A DNA stretch of 64,000 bases, from positions 248,001 through 312,000 of the forward strand of contig NKYR01000016.1 in the NCBI GenBank assembly GCA_003184365.1, in the 5' to 3' direction. The stretch is from Evernia prunastri (taxonomy: Eukaryota > Ascomycota > Lecanoromycetes > Lecanorales > Parmeliaceae). Made by a program: the position numbers and the translations under genes. The notes under the pieces were generated by a model. That model was not told where the DNA came from and ran no database searches. It worked only from the letters and a program-made list of their open reading frames with translations. Below are positions 23,144 through 33,438 of the stretch, piece after piece (position 1 is the first letter of the stretch; every line of letters starts with the position of its first letter).

Positions 23144-24904
23144 CTATCCATCCCCCACCAAGTCTCCACTCTCTTCCCTCAACCTCTGATAAACCTCCAC
23201 ACACTCCCTCAACTCCCCTTCCACACCGTCACCACCGCCCCCCTCGACCTCACCCCCGTCCCTAGACCACCACACCCACACCACCCTGACCAAGCCCCCG
23301 ATCCCAACCACAGCCGGGATCAGCTGCCCCGGCGCGCCCACGTCCGCCACGCCCCGGACCGCATTCCAACGAACCGAGAGCTCGACCCCGAGCACCAACT
23401 CCACGCACACGGCGAGCGCAACGGCCGCGCTCCACACGACGTGCGGGCCCGGTCGGCTGCGCGGCAGCTGCGCCCTGCGCAGCGCTATGGCCGCCGCGAG
23501 CGCGGATTCCGAGACCCGCTTGTGGGCCGGGTCGCGCAGGGCCGCTTCGAGCATGAGCGGGTAGGTGAGCCAGCCGTGTTTGCACAGGGATCTGACGTGT
23601 CGGGCGAGGGGGACCAGGATCGGAACAAAGCGGAAGGGGCGCTGGGCGTACAGGGTGGAGAGCCGCTTTCGGAGGTGCGTTGGGGAGGGCAGCCGTGGTA
23701 GGAATATCCTCATGGGGAGGTGGGGGATCTGGTAGCACCATGTGGAGTGGTCGGCGGCGTTGGTGGCGGTAATGGCGTCGAGATAGCGTTCGGCCTCGAT
23801 GAGGCTGGAGAGGGATGGTAGCGGAGAGAGAGCCGGGCCGTTGGCGGGGAGGTTGGGTTTTCTTTTGGGACTGTTGATGTAGGGGGTTTTGGGCGGATGG
23901 GGAGGTGTTTTCGGTAGATGGCATTGGGTTGCGGCGTCGCAGACATTCCGTCGTGGGATCTCTGATTGAACGGATGGCGAAGTGCTTGTGTGGCAAGATC
24001 CGATGCTGGCGCTTTCGTCCACTTCGTCTCTTATGAGGACCGTTGGGTGGGAAGAGCTAGGTGGTTCGGATTCCGAGTCCTTGACTAAGCGACCGTCTTC
24101 ATCCAATACTTTATGCGAGTGCTGCGCTGCACAGCTGTCACCCCAGGAAATTTCATTTTGGCCATGCTCCTCCAACAAAGCCTGCCGCAACCGAGCAAAA
24201 TAGTCTGGGCTTCTGATATCCGTGTGTCGCCAATGCTGAAACAACTGATTTGCGGTATCACACTGCTTGATCGTGCCAAACGACAGGGCGGATATCGACA
24301 GTACCTTATACGCCGACCTGTAGGTCCCGTACAGATCAAGCCTCGCCGCGAAGAAGATCCACGTCCCGCACGGCGTCCTCTCCATCCGGTCGAGGCCAAT
24401 CCACGCGAACCAGACGGCGTAGCCGAGCATCCCCAACAAGGCGCTCTCGCGAACCACGATCCGCACTATCCGTTTCCCCGCGTGCTTCTTGCTGAAGCGG
24501 GACCGATCGAGGACACCCACGTACCAGGTGGCGAAGAGCAGCCGGAGCAGAAGGAAGACCTCGATGGCGTAGGTCTGCTGGGGTCGGTGCGAAAGCCAGG
24601 CGAGGGCGATGAAGAGCGCCACGAGGAAGAGCAGGTTCACGGACCGGAGCCCCTTGGCTTCGCTCAGGACGAAGTAGTTTGCGAACCAGACGGAGAGGGC
24701 TTGGGTGTAGTAGCCAAGACGTATGCCGATGCCGTAGAGGTCCGGGTTGCCGGTGAAGCCGCAGTGGTCCGGGCTCCTCTGTGTGCCGTTGAACTGGGGC
24801 TCTGGGAGATTGGTTTTGCGCTCGATTGCGAGGCTACTGCAGTGACTCGATCGAAGCAAAAAGAGGAGCGCTATGCTTGCTATATAGTTCGAGCCCAACA
24901 TCAT
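23144..24904 (-). CDS. Hypothetical multi-pass membrane protein, 586 residues
   Basis: Single uninterrupted frame from the ATG at 24904. The N-terminus (SNYIASIALLFLLRSSHCSS) is a signal peptide or first membrane segment. It is followed by CGFTGNPDLYGIGIRLGYYT, a start I recognise from a fungal family of membrane proteins of unknown function. Further hydrophobic segments are VNLLFLVALFIALAWLSH, LLRLLFATWYVGVL, ESALLGMLGYAVWFAWIGL and, near the C-terminus, VVWSAAVALAVCVELVLGV and VVGIGGLVRVVWVW. A long central region of about 190 residues (between HKVLDEDGRL and LSSLIEAERY) is hydrophilic and Pro/Ser-rich. The 3' half is GC-rich, which creates long antisense shadow frames. Function unknown. 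Confidence 0.75.
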   Translation of the reverse strand: MMLGSNYIASIALLFLLRSSHCSSLAIERKTNLPEPQFNGTQRSPDHCGFTGNPDLYGIGIRLGYYTQALSVWFANYFVLSEAKGLRSVNLLFLVALFIALAWLSHRPQQTYAIEVFLLLRLLFATWYVGVLDRSRFSKKHAGKRIVRIVVRESALLGMLGYAVWFAWIGLDRMERTPCGTWIFFAARLDLYGTYRSAYKVLSISALSFGTIKQCDTANQLFQHWRHTDIRSPDYFARLRQALLEEHGQNEISWGDSCAAQHSHKVLDEDGRLVKDSESEPPSSSHPTVLIRDEVDESASIGSCHTSTSPSVQSEIPRRNVCDAATQCHLPKTPPHPPKTPYINSPKRKPNLPANGPALSPLPSLSSLIEAERYLDAITATNAADHSTWCYQIPHLPMRIFLPRLPSPTHLRKRLSTLYAQRPFRFVPILVPLARHVRSLCKHGWLTYPLMLEAALRDPAHKRVSESALAAAIALRRAQLPRSRPGPHVVWSAAVALAVCVELVLGVELSVRWNAVRGVADVGAPGQLIPAVVGIGGLVRVVWVWWSRDGGEVEGGGGDGVEGELRECVEVYQRLREESGDLVGDG

Positions 24905-25026
24905 CTGATACCTTGGATATCACATCTTTGCTTTACTGTCAGCTTTTCCTGAGAAAACATGAAAACAACGCAGCTTTAGCAAGTCAACGCTACGTAGTAA
25001 CTTGCGCAGGGAAGTGCGCTATAAGC

Positions 25027-25235
25027 AAAGGAAGGAGACAGGGAATTTAGGGACAGCATCCTTGCCGTGAGGCTGGAACAGATGCAGCATGGCGGGTCCA
25101 TCGCGTTGGCAAGTGGGACACAAGAGAGAGCAAAAACAAACAAGCGAGACGGGGAATCTGGGAACGGCATCCTTGTCGTGCAGCTGGAGCAGGTGAGCAT
25201 GGCGGGTCCATCGACTTGGCAAATAGGAAACAGGG
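25027..25235. repeat. Imperfect tandem duplication, about 110-bp unit
   Basis: Two copies of a segment with the core GCATGGCGGGTCCATCG (25087 and 25197) lie 110-111 bp apart. They share flanking blocks: GGGAATTTAGGGACAGCATC versus GGGAATCTGGGAACGGCATC upstream, and TTGGCAAGTGGGA versus TTGGCAAATAGGA downstream. Scattered substitutions show an old duplication in non-coding DNA. Confidence 0.75.
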
Positions 25236-25657
25236 CGTACAGACATAGCGCACATCTCTAACACGGTTCATGCGGCTAAGCGCCAAGGGTTGAGAGAAGG
25301 TTGCACCAAAACTGTACTGCACTTGAGTACCACAAATAGCAACATGAACACTTGAAAGGCAAATGGTTGGAAAAAAGGGAGCAATTTTTAGACGTAAACA
25401 TCGTGTTCTATGAATCTCACACTTGCAGCAATGCTTGGTTGTTTGATGGAACTCGAACTCGAGCGAAAAAAATAGCCGCCGAAGGTGGGACAACCAATTT
25501 TCGGCTCCGTGACCCCCCGACAAAACCATCTCTCGCGTTTCGGACTTTTCCACAAACACTGACAACCATCGCAATTCTTATATACCGGCACGTCGTATTC
25601 CAGCCTCGTCACATCACAACTCCCCAGCGACCCGACGCAAACACAATATTTCCTTTC

Positions 25658-25819
25658 TCACATCACGGTGCAGCAGCACACATCGCACCAACCCCCATCG
25701 GGGCATGGGCAGGCGACGCAGCCGCTCTTGGGCTGCGGCTTGACGACCGAGGTCGTGGAGCTGCCGGCGCTCGAAGGGAGGGTCTGGTCGACCGGGGCGG
25801 TGTGTTCGCCGTGTGCCAT
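25658..25819 (-). CDS. Tiny Cys-rich protein, 53 residues
   Basis: An ATG at 25819 opens a frame of 53 codons ending at 25658. The first part is hydrophilic (MAHGEHTAPVDQTLPSSAG), the middle Ser/Thr/Lys-rich, and the C-terminal 21 residues hold seven cysteines: GCVACPCPDGGWCDVCCCT, then VM. The Cys cluster at the extreme C-terminus recalls CYSTM-type membrane-associated or small metal-binding proteins, but the sequence fits neither a textbook metallothionein nor CYSTM exactly. There is no signal peptide, so it would be intracellular. It has no long competing frame with better features. Evidence is sequence composition only. Confidence 0.5.
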   Translation of the reverse strand: MAHGEHTAPVDQTLPSSAGSSTTSVVKPQPKSGCVACPCPDGGWCDVCCCTVM

Positions 25820-26649
25820 GGTCGATGGAGTTTCGGAGGGATTATGTATGTATGTATATCTGTATATATATATGGAAATTGGGCGTGAGCACTTTGATGT
25901 GTCGAGGATAGACCTTTTTCTGTTCGATGTCTCGTTAGTCTTTCATGCGGCTGTGTGTCGAGGTGGGTGTGGCTTTTGTACTGTTGCGTCTGATAGGTAC
26001 CGGAAGGAATGCTCTGCGATATGTGTATGGACTTAGAAGCCACCAAGGAGCCGATATTTATTTAATATACATATATATACGAGAAGATAGGACATATATT
26101 GAGAGGAGGTGCGGGACGATGAGGGAAAAGCAGGAACGAAGCTCCTATTTGTATCCATGCCAAGGCGTCACAGCGTGGCTCAGGAGTCAAAAAACCGGCT
26201 TGCGCAACCCCGGCAGTAACCTTGTCAAACCCTGTCTACCTATCATCTCGGCCAAGATTTCCTACACCTTTCTTACAATTCACTCTTCGTGAACATCTAC
26301 ACACTTCGACTCGCGCGATGCATGAACTGCAGGTTGCCTCATGGAGGGAAGTGAGAGTGATAGGTTTGTGCGCGAGCAGCTTTTTTTCATTGTATACAGG
26401 GTTCCTGAGACGACAAATCAGATATAGGCACGAGCGGAGATTAATAAGGTTGCATTATTAAATACGCGGCCGGTGAGGCGCAGTCGACTGCCATGATACA
26501 CGATGGACAAATCTTGGAAGACTCCTGGCTTTCTGTACATTAATGCCGCTGTCAAAACGTCATACCTATACTCCCACCTGAAGCAAAGTAACAAAAGGGT
26601 ATCCGCTCCATGCTGAACACCCATGCGTACCAGAGGTGGAAAGATGCTG
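25820..26649. other. Intergenic with AT microsatellite
   Basis: A TATG/TA-rich simple repeat lies at about 25844-25874, with more AT-rich DNA near 26056-26100. No supported gene. Confidence 0.45.
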
Positions 26650-29600
26650 TTACTCAGTTGAACCTGCCCTGGAACTTACAGCCACGGTATCCACAAGCTC
26701 TGTCTTTAACCCTTCGAATTCGCTCGCGAACTTATCCCAGACATCCTTGCTCTTCTTCCATTCCCGCTCACGCAACTCGCTTTCCGCTTCCATATCTGCC
26801 TTCAGAGCTTCGAGGTCAGTCATCTGAGCGGCCTGATGCCTTTCCAGTATGGACAGCTCCCCTCGGAGTTGTTGGCAAGTGTATGATCCTGTCTTCGGAG
26901 TATCAGCGACTGGGGCTTGTAGCCCCTCGAGCTGCTTCTGCAAAGTTTTGATTGTCGCCTTGTCTTGATGGCTTTCCGAATTGACGTGCTCCAATGTGTT
27001 CTTTAGTAGGGCCATCTCGACCACAGCTTCGTTGTGATTGAGACCTATACCGACTGTGGAGTCGGTTATCTGGACTTTCAGCCCCTCGATCTCCTCTTGT
27101 AGATTGCTAACAGTCCCTTTGGCTTGTCGGATTTGTATATCAGCCAGCTCAAGTTTGTCCTTCAGCAGGGTAACATCCACAATGGCTTCGTTTTGATCGA
27201 GCTTCGTGTCCGTTGAAGATTCAGCAAGTTGGGTCTGTAGCTTCTCGATCTCGTTCTGTAAGGCGCTGATGGTACCTTTATGTAAATGGATCTCCAAATC
27301 TGCAAGCTCGAGTCTGTCTTTAAGAAGAGCAGCATCCACAGCGGCTTCGGTTTGGTCAAGAGTAGTATCCGTTGATATTTCGGAAATTTGGGTTTCCAGC
27401 CCCCGGATTTGCCTTTGAAGGTCAGTGACTGCTTGTTGATCCTGCTCGAAACGCCTATCTGCAAGCTCCAACTTGTCCCTCAACAAAGCGATTTCCACCG
27501 CTGCTTCACTTCGCTCGAGTTCCCCATCTTTCATGATACTTTGTAGAGACGTAAGTTGACGTAGTGCTTCGCCCCGCTTGACGTCCAGACCATCCAAAGA
27601 GGCTCTTAGAGAGGTAGTCTCATCAATTGCTTCACTCCGTTTCTGGTCCACAGTCTCCATCTTTCGTTTGAGAGCAGCAATCTCCTCTACAGCAGTCGCG
27701 TGGACAGTGCGTAGACTTTCAAGCTCCTGCTCAGCACCACTTCGCTTCTGCTCTAAGCCCTGGAGTTTGACATTGAGAGTGGTGATTTCTTCGACTGCAG
27801 TAGCATAGATGTTCCGTAGGCTTTGAAGCTCTTCTTTGTGTTCGAGGGTTGCAGTCCGGAGCTCTTGCTCATGTTTGGAGGCGGCTTCCTTATCAACGTC
27901 CTCTTTCTGAAGACTTAGATCTCTCAACGTCGTCTCTAGCGAAGTCACACTACCAGTTGCAGTCTCCAAGAGTCTTTGTAGTTGCGCAATTTCCTTCTCA
28001 TGTTCGCCGGCTACTTCTCGTAGACTGTCATCCTTTTTGATTAATTCTTCCTCAAGCACCTTGTGTTGAGCCTTTACTTCTTCAAGCTCCTGGTCATGTT
28101 TGGAGGCCACCTCGTGCAGCTCCTGCTGGTGTTTTTGCTTAACACGCTCCAATTCTTGTTCATGACTTATGGCTACATCCCCGAGCTCTTGCTGATGCCT
28201 TTGGGCTGCAGCTCCAAGATCTTCAATCTGAGATACGGCACTCGTGAGTTCCCCTTGTTGTTTCATTATGATTGCCTCAATCGCTTGCTGGCTCTCGATC
28301 GCTGCATTACCTAATTGTTGTTCATTCGTCTTAATGATCTTCCCCAGCTCCTCTTGATGTTTCGCTGTCAAAGCCTGAACCTCTTGTTCATGCTTTGAGG
28401 CCAAACTTCCAGAGTCTTGTTCGTCTTTCGTCGTGGCAATCTTGAGTTCTTCCAGATGCTTTGCTTCCAAAGATTGGGACTCTTGCTGGTATTTTGCAGC
28501 TGCGTCTTCAAGCGCTTGCTCTTGTCTCGCAGCGGCTGTCTCGATCTCTTCTTTGTGTTTGACTATGAGGGCCTCAGTCTCTCGCCGATGTTCTGCGGCT
28601 GATTCCTCGGATGCTTGCTCATTCCTCGTTCTAGCAATCTTGATTTCTTCGTGATGCGCCATCATGAGGTCCTCCATCTCTTGCTGGTGTTGTGAAGACT
28701 TGTCTCTGAATTGCTGTTCATGTTTCTGGGTAGCGCCGCGAAGGAGCGTTTGACTCTCCTTGTTTGCATCATTCATCTCCTGCATGTGTTTCGCGGCTGC
28801 ATCCTGAATCTCGTGCTCAAGGTGTGAGACCTTTTCCTGCAATTCTTCCTTTTTCATGGCTGCGACCCGAAGTTCTTGCTCATGCTGTAATGCATCATCT
28901 CGCAATGCCTGTTGATGCTTTGTACCAGAGTCTCGAAGCTCCTGCTCATGTTGTGCGACTTTGTCCTGCAACTCTCGCTCGTGTTTTTCTTCCGCTTCTT
29001 TGATTTCGTCCCTTTCGGCTTGATGGGCTTTCTCAACATCTTTTTGGAGTTCTTGGACTAGGTCGCTCAGTTCCTTGACCTCCCGATCCCTGGATTTTAA
29101 CAACTCATCTTGTTCCACTCGATTTTCCTCTACCCTTGCGGATGCCTTCGCTGCTGCTTCATCCAATTCACGCTTGTGCTTCGTCTGCAGCCTCTGAAAC
29201 TCGTCTTTGAGACTCAGCACTGATTCTTTCACATCCTGCTCTCCGCGTTGACCATGGGCTGTTTCCGACAGTTTTCGAATCTCCTCGTCCTTCAAATGTA
29301 GAACTTTACTGTGTTCCTCTTGTGTCTTGCGATGCGTGGCTTCGAGATCCGAAATCTTTCTGCGAGCGTCGTCACCCTCTGATTGAAGGGTCAAAAATGC
29401 GGCTCCCGACTCTCCACTTTTCTGTTCGTTCCTGGTCTGGATCTCCTTGACCTGGGCCCGCAGTTCCTGGATCTCGGCATCTTTCTTAGATCGTAGGTCC
29501 TGTATCTCCGCCTGAAGGTCCCCCATCCCTCCATCTTTGACGGCCATCGTGTGCTTCAATTCCTCGGATGCCTGATGACCCGGGGTTTCTTTTGCCTTTG

Positions 29601-30201
29601 AGACATCAGCAACATCGCTCTCACTCTTACTATGGCCACTGTCGGCAGGCGATTGTTCAAGCTCATTTTGCCTATGCGTGTTCACCTCTGGCGCAGTGAT
29701 TTCCGAGCCGGGGGACCGTTCTCCACTTTGCGTACTTGTTTTGGTAAGACGTCCGCCAGACGCGGTTTCTTTGGGTCTTGTTACTATCGTTTTGTTCTTC
29801 AATGGGGTCCCCGCCTTTGCTGCCCTTGAAGATGTAGGTGTTGTAGTTTGTGGAAAACGCGCCGGAGTGCCGGCCTTCGAGGGTTGAGACGGCTTGACCA
29901 CCTGAGTGCTGCTGTTCTGGCTGTCTTTATGCGGAGTATTTATTTCGCCCGTCGTTGTCTGTCCTACTCTTGACGTTGTCCTGCCAAACGATGGGGCTTT
30001 AGCCACGGTCAATGGCTTCTTAGAGGCGTGGACCTTGGACGTTTTACTGAATCCATCAGCATCAAAACCTCTAGTCATGTCTTCCTCTGGTATCGTTGCT
30101 GGGTCGTCTTTTTTCTTGAGATTAGTGTCTGCTCTTGCAGGTCTTTGGGTTGGTGGATTTGTTGACTTTTGGGCCGGGGATTTGATAGTATGCGACCACA
30201 T
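26650..30201 (-). CDS. Giant coiled-coil protein, 1183 residues
   Basis: Single-exon frame. Residues 1-230 are basic, Ser/Thr/Pro-rich and disordered (ARFPQTTTPTSSRAAKAGTP). From about residue 230 to the end the sequence is almost continuous heptad coiled coil. One part is built of short roughly 14-residue units of the type QHEQELRDxAxKH. Near the C-terminus four 53-residue repeats share EAxVxxxLLKDxLELAD (about 26880-27517). No motor, kinase or known end domain is seen, and the last residues are VSSRAGSTE. It resembles cytoskeletal, Golgi or spindle-pole scaffold proteins in general shape only. A 13-codon upstream frame ends four bases before the ATG, in the same frame. Confidence 0.75.
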   Translation of the reverse strand: MWSHTIKSPAQKSTNPPTQRPARADTNLKKKDDPATIPEEDMTRGFDADGFSKTSKVHASKKPLTVAKAPSFGRTTSRVGQTTTGEINTPHKDSQNSSTQVVKPSQPSKAGTPARFPQTTTPTSSRAAKAGTPLKNKTIVTRPKETASGGRLTKTSTQSGERSPGSEITAPEVNTHRQNELEQSPADSGHSKSESDVADVSKAKETPGHQASEELKHTMAVKDGGMGDLQAEIQDLRSKKDAEIQELRAQVKEIQTRNEQKSGESGAAFLTLQSEGDDARRKISDLEATHRKTQEEHSKVLHLKDEEIRKLSETAHGQRGEQDVKESVLSLKDEFQRLQTKHKRELDEAAAKASARVEENRVEQDELLKSRDREVKELSDLVQELQKDVEKAHQAERDEIKEAEEKHERELQDKVAQHEQELRDSGTKHQQALRDDALQHEQELRVAAMKKEELQEKVSHLEHEIQDAAAKHMQEMNDANKESQTLLRGATQKHEQQFRDKSSQHQQEMEDLMMAHHEEIKIARTRNEQASEESAAEHRRETEALIVKHKEEIETAAARQEQALEDAAAKYQQESQSLEAKHLEELKIATTKDEQDSGSLASKHEQEVQALTAKHQEELGKIIKTNEQQLGNAAIESQQAIEAIIMKQQGELTSAVSQIEDLGAAAQRHQQELGDVAISHEQELERVKQKHQQELHEVASKHDQELEEVKAQHKVLEEELIKKDDSLREVAGEHEKEIAQLQRLLETATGSVTSLETTLRDLSLQKEDVDKEAASKHEQELRTATLEHKEELQSLRNIYATAVEEITTLNVKLQGLEQKRSGAEQELESLRTVHATAVEEIAALKRKMETVDQKRSEAIDETTSLRASLDGLDVKRGEALRQLTSLQSIMKDGELERSEAAVEIALLRDKLELADRRFEQDQQAVTDLQRQIRGLETQISEISTDTTLDQTEAAVDAALLKDRLELADLEIHLHKGTISALQNEIEKLQTQLAESSTDTKLDQNEAIVDVTLLKDKLELADIQIRQAKGTVSNLQEEIEGLKVQITDSTVGIGLNHNEAVVEMALLKNTLEHVNSESHQDKATIKTLQKQLEGLQAPVADTPKTGSYTCQQLRGELSILERHQAAQMTDLEALKADMEAESELREREWKKSKDVWDKFASEFEGLKTELVDTVAVSSRAGSTE

Positions 30202-30204
30202 GCT

Positions 30205-30246
30205 TCAAGAGATCTCTGGCGGCATAGAAGGTTTTCGCGGAGCCAT
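30205..30246 (-). promoter_or_regulatory. In-frame upstream ORF of the coiled-coil gene
   Basis: Reads MAPRKPSMPPEIS then TGA, followed by one codon (AGC) and the main ATG at 30201 in the same frame. It could repress translation as a uORF. If the TGA is a recent mutation or is read through, it would be the original N-terminus. Confidence 0.4.
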
Positions 30247-30534
30247 TGTATGATTCATTCGCTGCCATCTGAGTGGGCAAAGGAAAGTAGCCGCGGATTT
30301 CTGCTCGTAAGGGTCGACATTGAAGGTCAAAGAGTAAAAGTAGATGTCTGTGTTCGGGTATAAGATGTACCTTAAGTCCGAAGTTTAGTGGCTTGGCACA
30401 TTGTTAGTAAAGTAAGAGTACTTGAGGTACTTTAAGTATCTACTATCCACCAAAAAAAATGCATATAGGGAAATATTATTTGCGGGCGAAAATCTTAAAA
30501 TATGTAAATCCTACTGTGAAGAAACTTGAAATTT

Positions 30535-31753
30535 TATCAGTCCCACTAAGGCAAGTTTACCGGCCTCACTGTCCAAGTGCGCGTGGAGACGGACCACGGC
30601 TCGTGTCTCAAGCCCTCCTGGTGCTCCTATACTCCCGAAAAGTCTCATTCTCCCACTCTTGGCACTTTCCAAGCCTCCAGAGGGGACTACTAAGCGGTAG
30701 AGCTTGAGGACGGTGACCTCTTAGCGTACCACGGCAAAGGCGTCCAGCGTGCCGTCTCCAATTTCGATACGCTCATTGCGCCAGCGCTTGTAGCTGCGTT
30801 TCGACTTGGCAACGAATTATTAGAAGATTGATCGTTGTATGATCGAGTTGGGGGGTACGAACGACAAAAGCAAAATGGGTGCAAACCCAATCCTGGGTGT
30901 TAGTATGGCTGGGGCGCGGGCGGCTGCTGCTACAAAAGGAAGTAGGAAGCGTCCCTCTTACTGGGTTCACGTCAACTTCGTGGTCAGGATATCCCGCTTT
31001 ACGAACACATCCGGCTCCTGTCGGGAGTATCGAACCCGTATTTGATGCCAATTCATCATTTCAACATCGTGAACGAAGGGGTGCATTCGGGAAACTCAAT
31101 GGCCTTTCAGAAGTTCATGAATGCCCCGAATTTGCCCCAAAATTGATCAACCATGCCCTCAGAATGGGCACTGAGGTGCATCAGGAGCTTGAGCAAGTTG
31201 TGAGAGAGCAATGTTGGAGTTCCGGGATGTCCTCGATCGTGAACGACGCATGGGATAGGAGTGTCTGACCGAGCAAAAGCTACTGGAGTTCGAGACGAAG
31301 GTGGTTTTGCGCGTCCAATATCAAAGCCGCATGAATCCCTTGATCTACTCTCGTCAGCAGTAGACAAATGTGGGTTACGGGCCAGATCAAGTTCGCCATC
31401 GACCCCGCGTCCAGTGTGTTTCTCTCAGACGGAGTCTACGACCAGGGGTTCAAGGATGAAAACTACGGTGGAAACAAATTGGATGCTAGAGAACTGGAAT
31501 CGCTATGTTGAGAATTGATGAAGGAATATCCTTTCGTATTGCTAAAAGAGCCTTTTGGTCAAGATGATTGGGCGGCCTGGGCACTCTTTGATAAGTCGTC
31601 ACAGGTCGAGCTAGTCGGCGACGACCTGTTGGCGATCGATATGAAAAAACCCCAGAATTGCAGAGGGGCAGAAGGCGTGTTGACGGCTTGCTACTAAAAA
31701 TTAATCAGATAGACACAATCACGGAGGCTATCGAAGAGTATGTAGAGTGCTAG
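30535..31753 (+). pseudogene. Enolase pseudogene with many frame breaks
   Basis: Enolase-like segments occur in the right order across three frames: LRQVY near 30546, ELEDGD at 30700, IELGGTNDKSKMGANPILGV from 30842, YEHIRLLSGVSNPYLMPIHH with FNIVNEGVHSGNSMAF from 31000, DEGGFARPISKPHESLDLL from 31294, IKFAIDPASSVFLSDGVYD from 31386, PFGQDDWAAWALF with VELVGDDLLA from 31548, and LLLKINQIDTITEAIE from 31691. Metal-binding and catalytic positions are still recognisable, but at least five frameshifts and several stops separate the pieces, including a TAA where GAA is expected before AVELEDGD. The pattern suggests a divergent second enolase paralogue of the glycolytic enzyme family, dead but not old. 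No introns are needed. Confidence 0.9.
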
Positions 31754-32013
31754 TGGGTTCTCACTGCCTTGCGGCGGTCGCGATACAATCCGAACCCAGT
31801 CCCTGCGTTATTTCTACCATCGTCTCACATACGCCTGATCCATTCAAGCTTTTGCAATGCAGAAAGCAGACGGACTGCATGTCTCTGAAAGGTCCCGATA
31901 CATCAGGCCGCATCGCGGATCCGCCAACAGACGACCTCCCAAAATCAAGGAGACTTTTTCCCTCGAACAGCAGGCAGCGGCTCGAATCCATCATCCTTGT
32001 TAGTAGTATTATC

Positions 32014-33438
32014 TTAGCGTCTGCGATACGGAGGCAGCTCCGCTTCTCTTAGGGCGTCGAATGCGCAACTCTCCTCGAAGCCGGGTGGCTTGTTCCCATC
32101 CGAGTTCAAAGAATCTATACAGTCCTCTGTGACATCCGACACTGAATTCTTCCAGTAACCGCCCTTGTACGAATAGTGGATAACCTGTATTGGGACTTCC
32201 AAGGCCAGCGTCTGGGAGCACCAGGAAGGGATGGTAATCTGCATCACCAAAGCATATCGATGAGCGGACAAGGGATTCAGAAAAGTGGGGGTGAGGTTCT
32301 TGGAAGCATTGATGGAAACTGTCAGCGTCGTGGTCCAGAGAAGCGTAGAGTCGTTTGAAACGCCCGGTTCCGCGGAGGAATTGGGATGCAAGCGCCAGGA
32401 GAGCTTATTGAACTGGCGAACCTCTGGCCGTGTGGTCTCCGTGGTCATTTGGATCAGAGGGTTGCTTTCAATGGTGTCCAGGTTGGGCATTCCGGCGAGC
32501 GGCTCAGTTGTGTAGAAGGTTCTACTGCGGAGGAGATATCGTACCATCACGGTCGAATCAGGTGGCGCCATGGAAGTATGGGGTTTTGAAGAGTCAAAGG
32601 AGAAACTGACCGTTGCTAGTGTGGAAGCTCTAGGTGCAGTGCATGAGAGGTTAAGGGGCTGAGGCTCCTCCGCCGAAACGGTTAGTTTGCCTAGTGGACT
32701 GCTCCATATGTAACGCTTCAATTCCTTTCTGCATTCCGTCTTGTACTCGCGCGGGAAATGTACGACCTGCAGTGGAGGAAGCGCTGGAATCGATGGCAGG
32801 ACCTTAATCTCTCGCATGCATTGGGACATGTTCTCTCCGGTGTTTGCTGATCCCGTGATGTGGTAGAAGATCATTGGTCGCATAAACGTAGGACCGACTC
32901 GTTTTTCTTGGAATTTCGGACCTTCTTTGACGGTGGGAAGGAGATTGAGATAGGCCAAGTCAACATCAGAATGAGGAGAGATGAGCTGGTGTGGAATAAC
33001 AAATTCAAATCGTAGTTGAAGCCTCTTTGTTGCATTCGAGGGACATCCCAAAGGAAATATTTGGAAAGCTTGCCTCTGTTCGAGGAACTTTGCAAACATC
33101 AAAAATGAACGTTGTTCTTGCTGGTTCTCTTGTGTCTTACCTTATATTCACTGGTCCGTTGATTGCTTGACGGGATTGGTAAGGGAAAGGACGGCAACCA
33201 GGTTCTTATAAAGCCTGAATGGATGTTAACTTCTTGGGGAAATCGTACCCCATTTAGAATCCCGAGACAGACCTTGAAAGAAGACTTTTATATCCAATAT
33301 AACAAAGCTGTCTATCTCCACCTCTACAAGGCCCGCCACGTTATCTCCGCCTTGGAACCCATAGGCGTCTGCTGCCTGACTTGGGTCGTCTTCATTCAAA
33401 ATTATCCGCATTGAAGGCAAAAGGCGCGTACGTGACAT
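32014..33438 (-). CDS. Arrestin-like domain protein
   Basis: Exon 1 (33273-33438) gives MSRTRLLPSMRIILNEDDPS and then GLVEVEIDSFVILDIKVFFQ, the first strands of an arrestin N-domain. Exon 2 is 32014-33128 (acceptor ACAAG is uncertain), giving QRSFLMFAKFLEQRQAFQIF, FEFVIPHQL, FMRPMIFYHITGSANTG and a C-terminal half with ITIPSWCSQTLALEVPIQVI. The protein is 426 residues and ends ELPPYRRR. Alpha-arrestins act as cargo adaptors that bring Rsp5-type ubiquitin ligases to membrane transporters. This one lacks a clear PPxY motif, so it may be a divergent member. The family call rests on strand pattern and the FYHITG segment typical of fungal arrestin-like proteins. Confidence 0.6.

Noticed and set aside
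23051..24952. Long plus-strand and second minus-strand frames over the 586-residue membrane protein gene
   Set aside because: GC-rich third positions leave all frames open; the Pro/Arg/Gln-rich products have no domain, while the annotated frame has signal and membrane segments.
30535..31753. RIP (C to T mutation) as cause of the enolase pseudogene decay
   Set aside because: The breaks are mainly single-base indels, and the clear stop (TAA for GAA) is not a CpA to TpA change.
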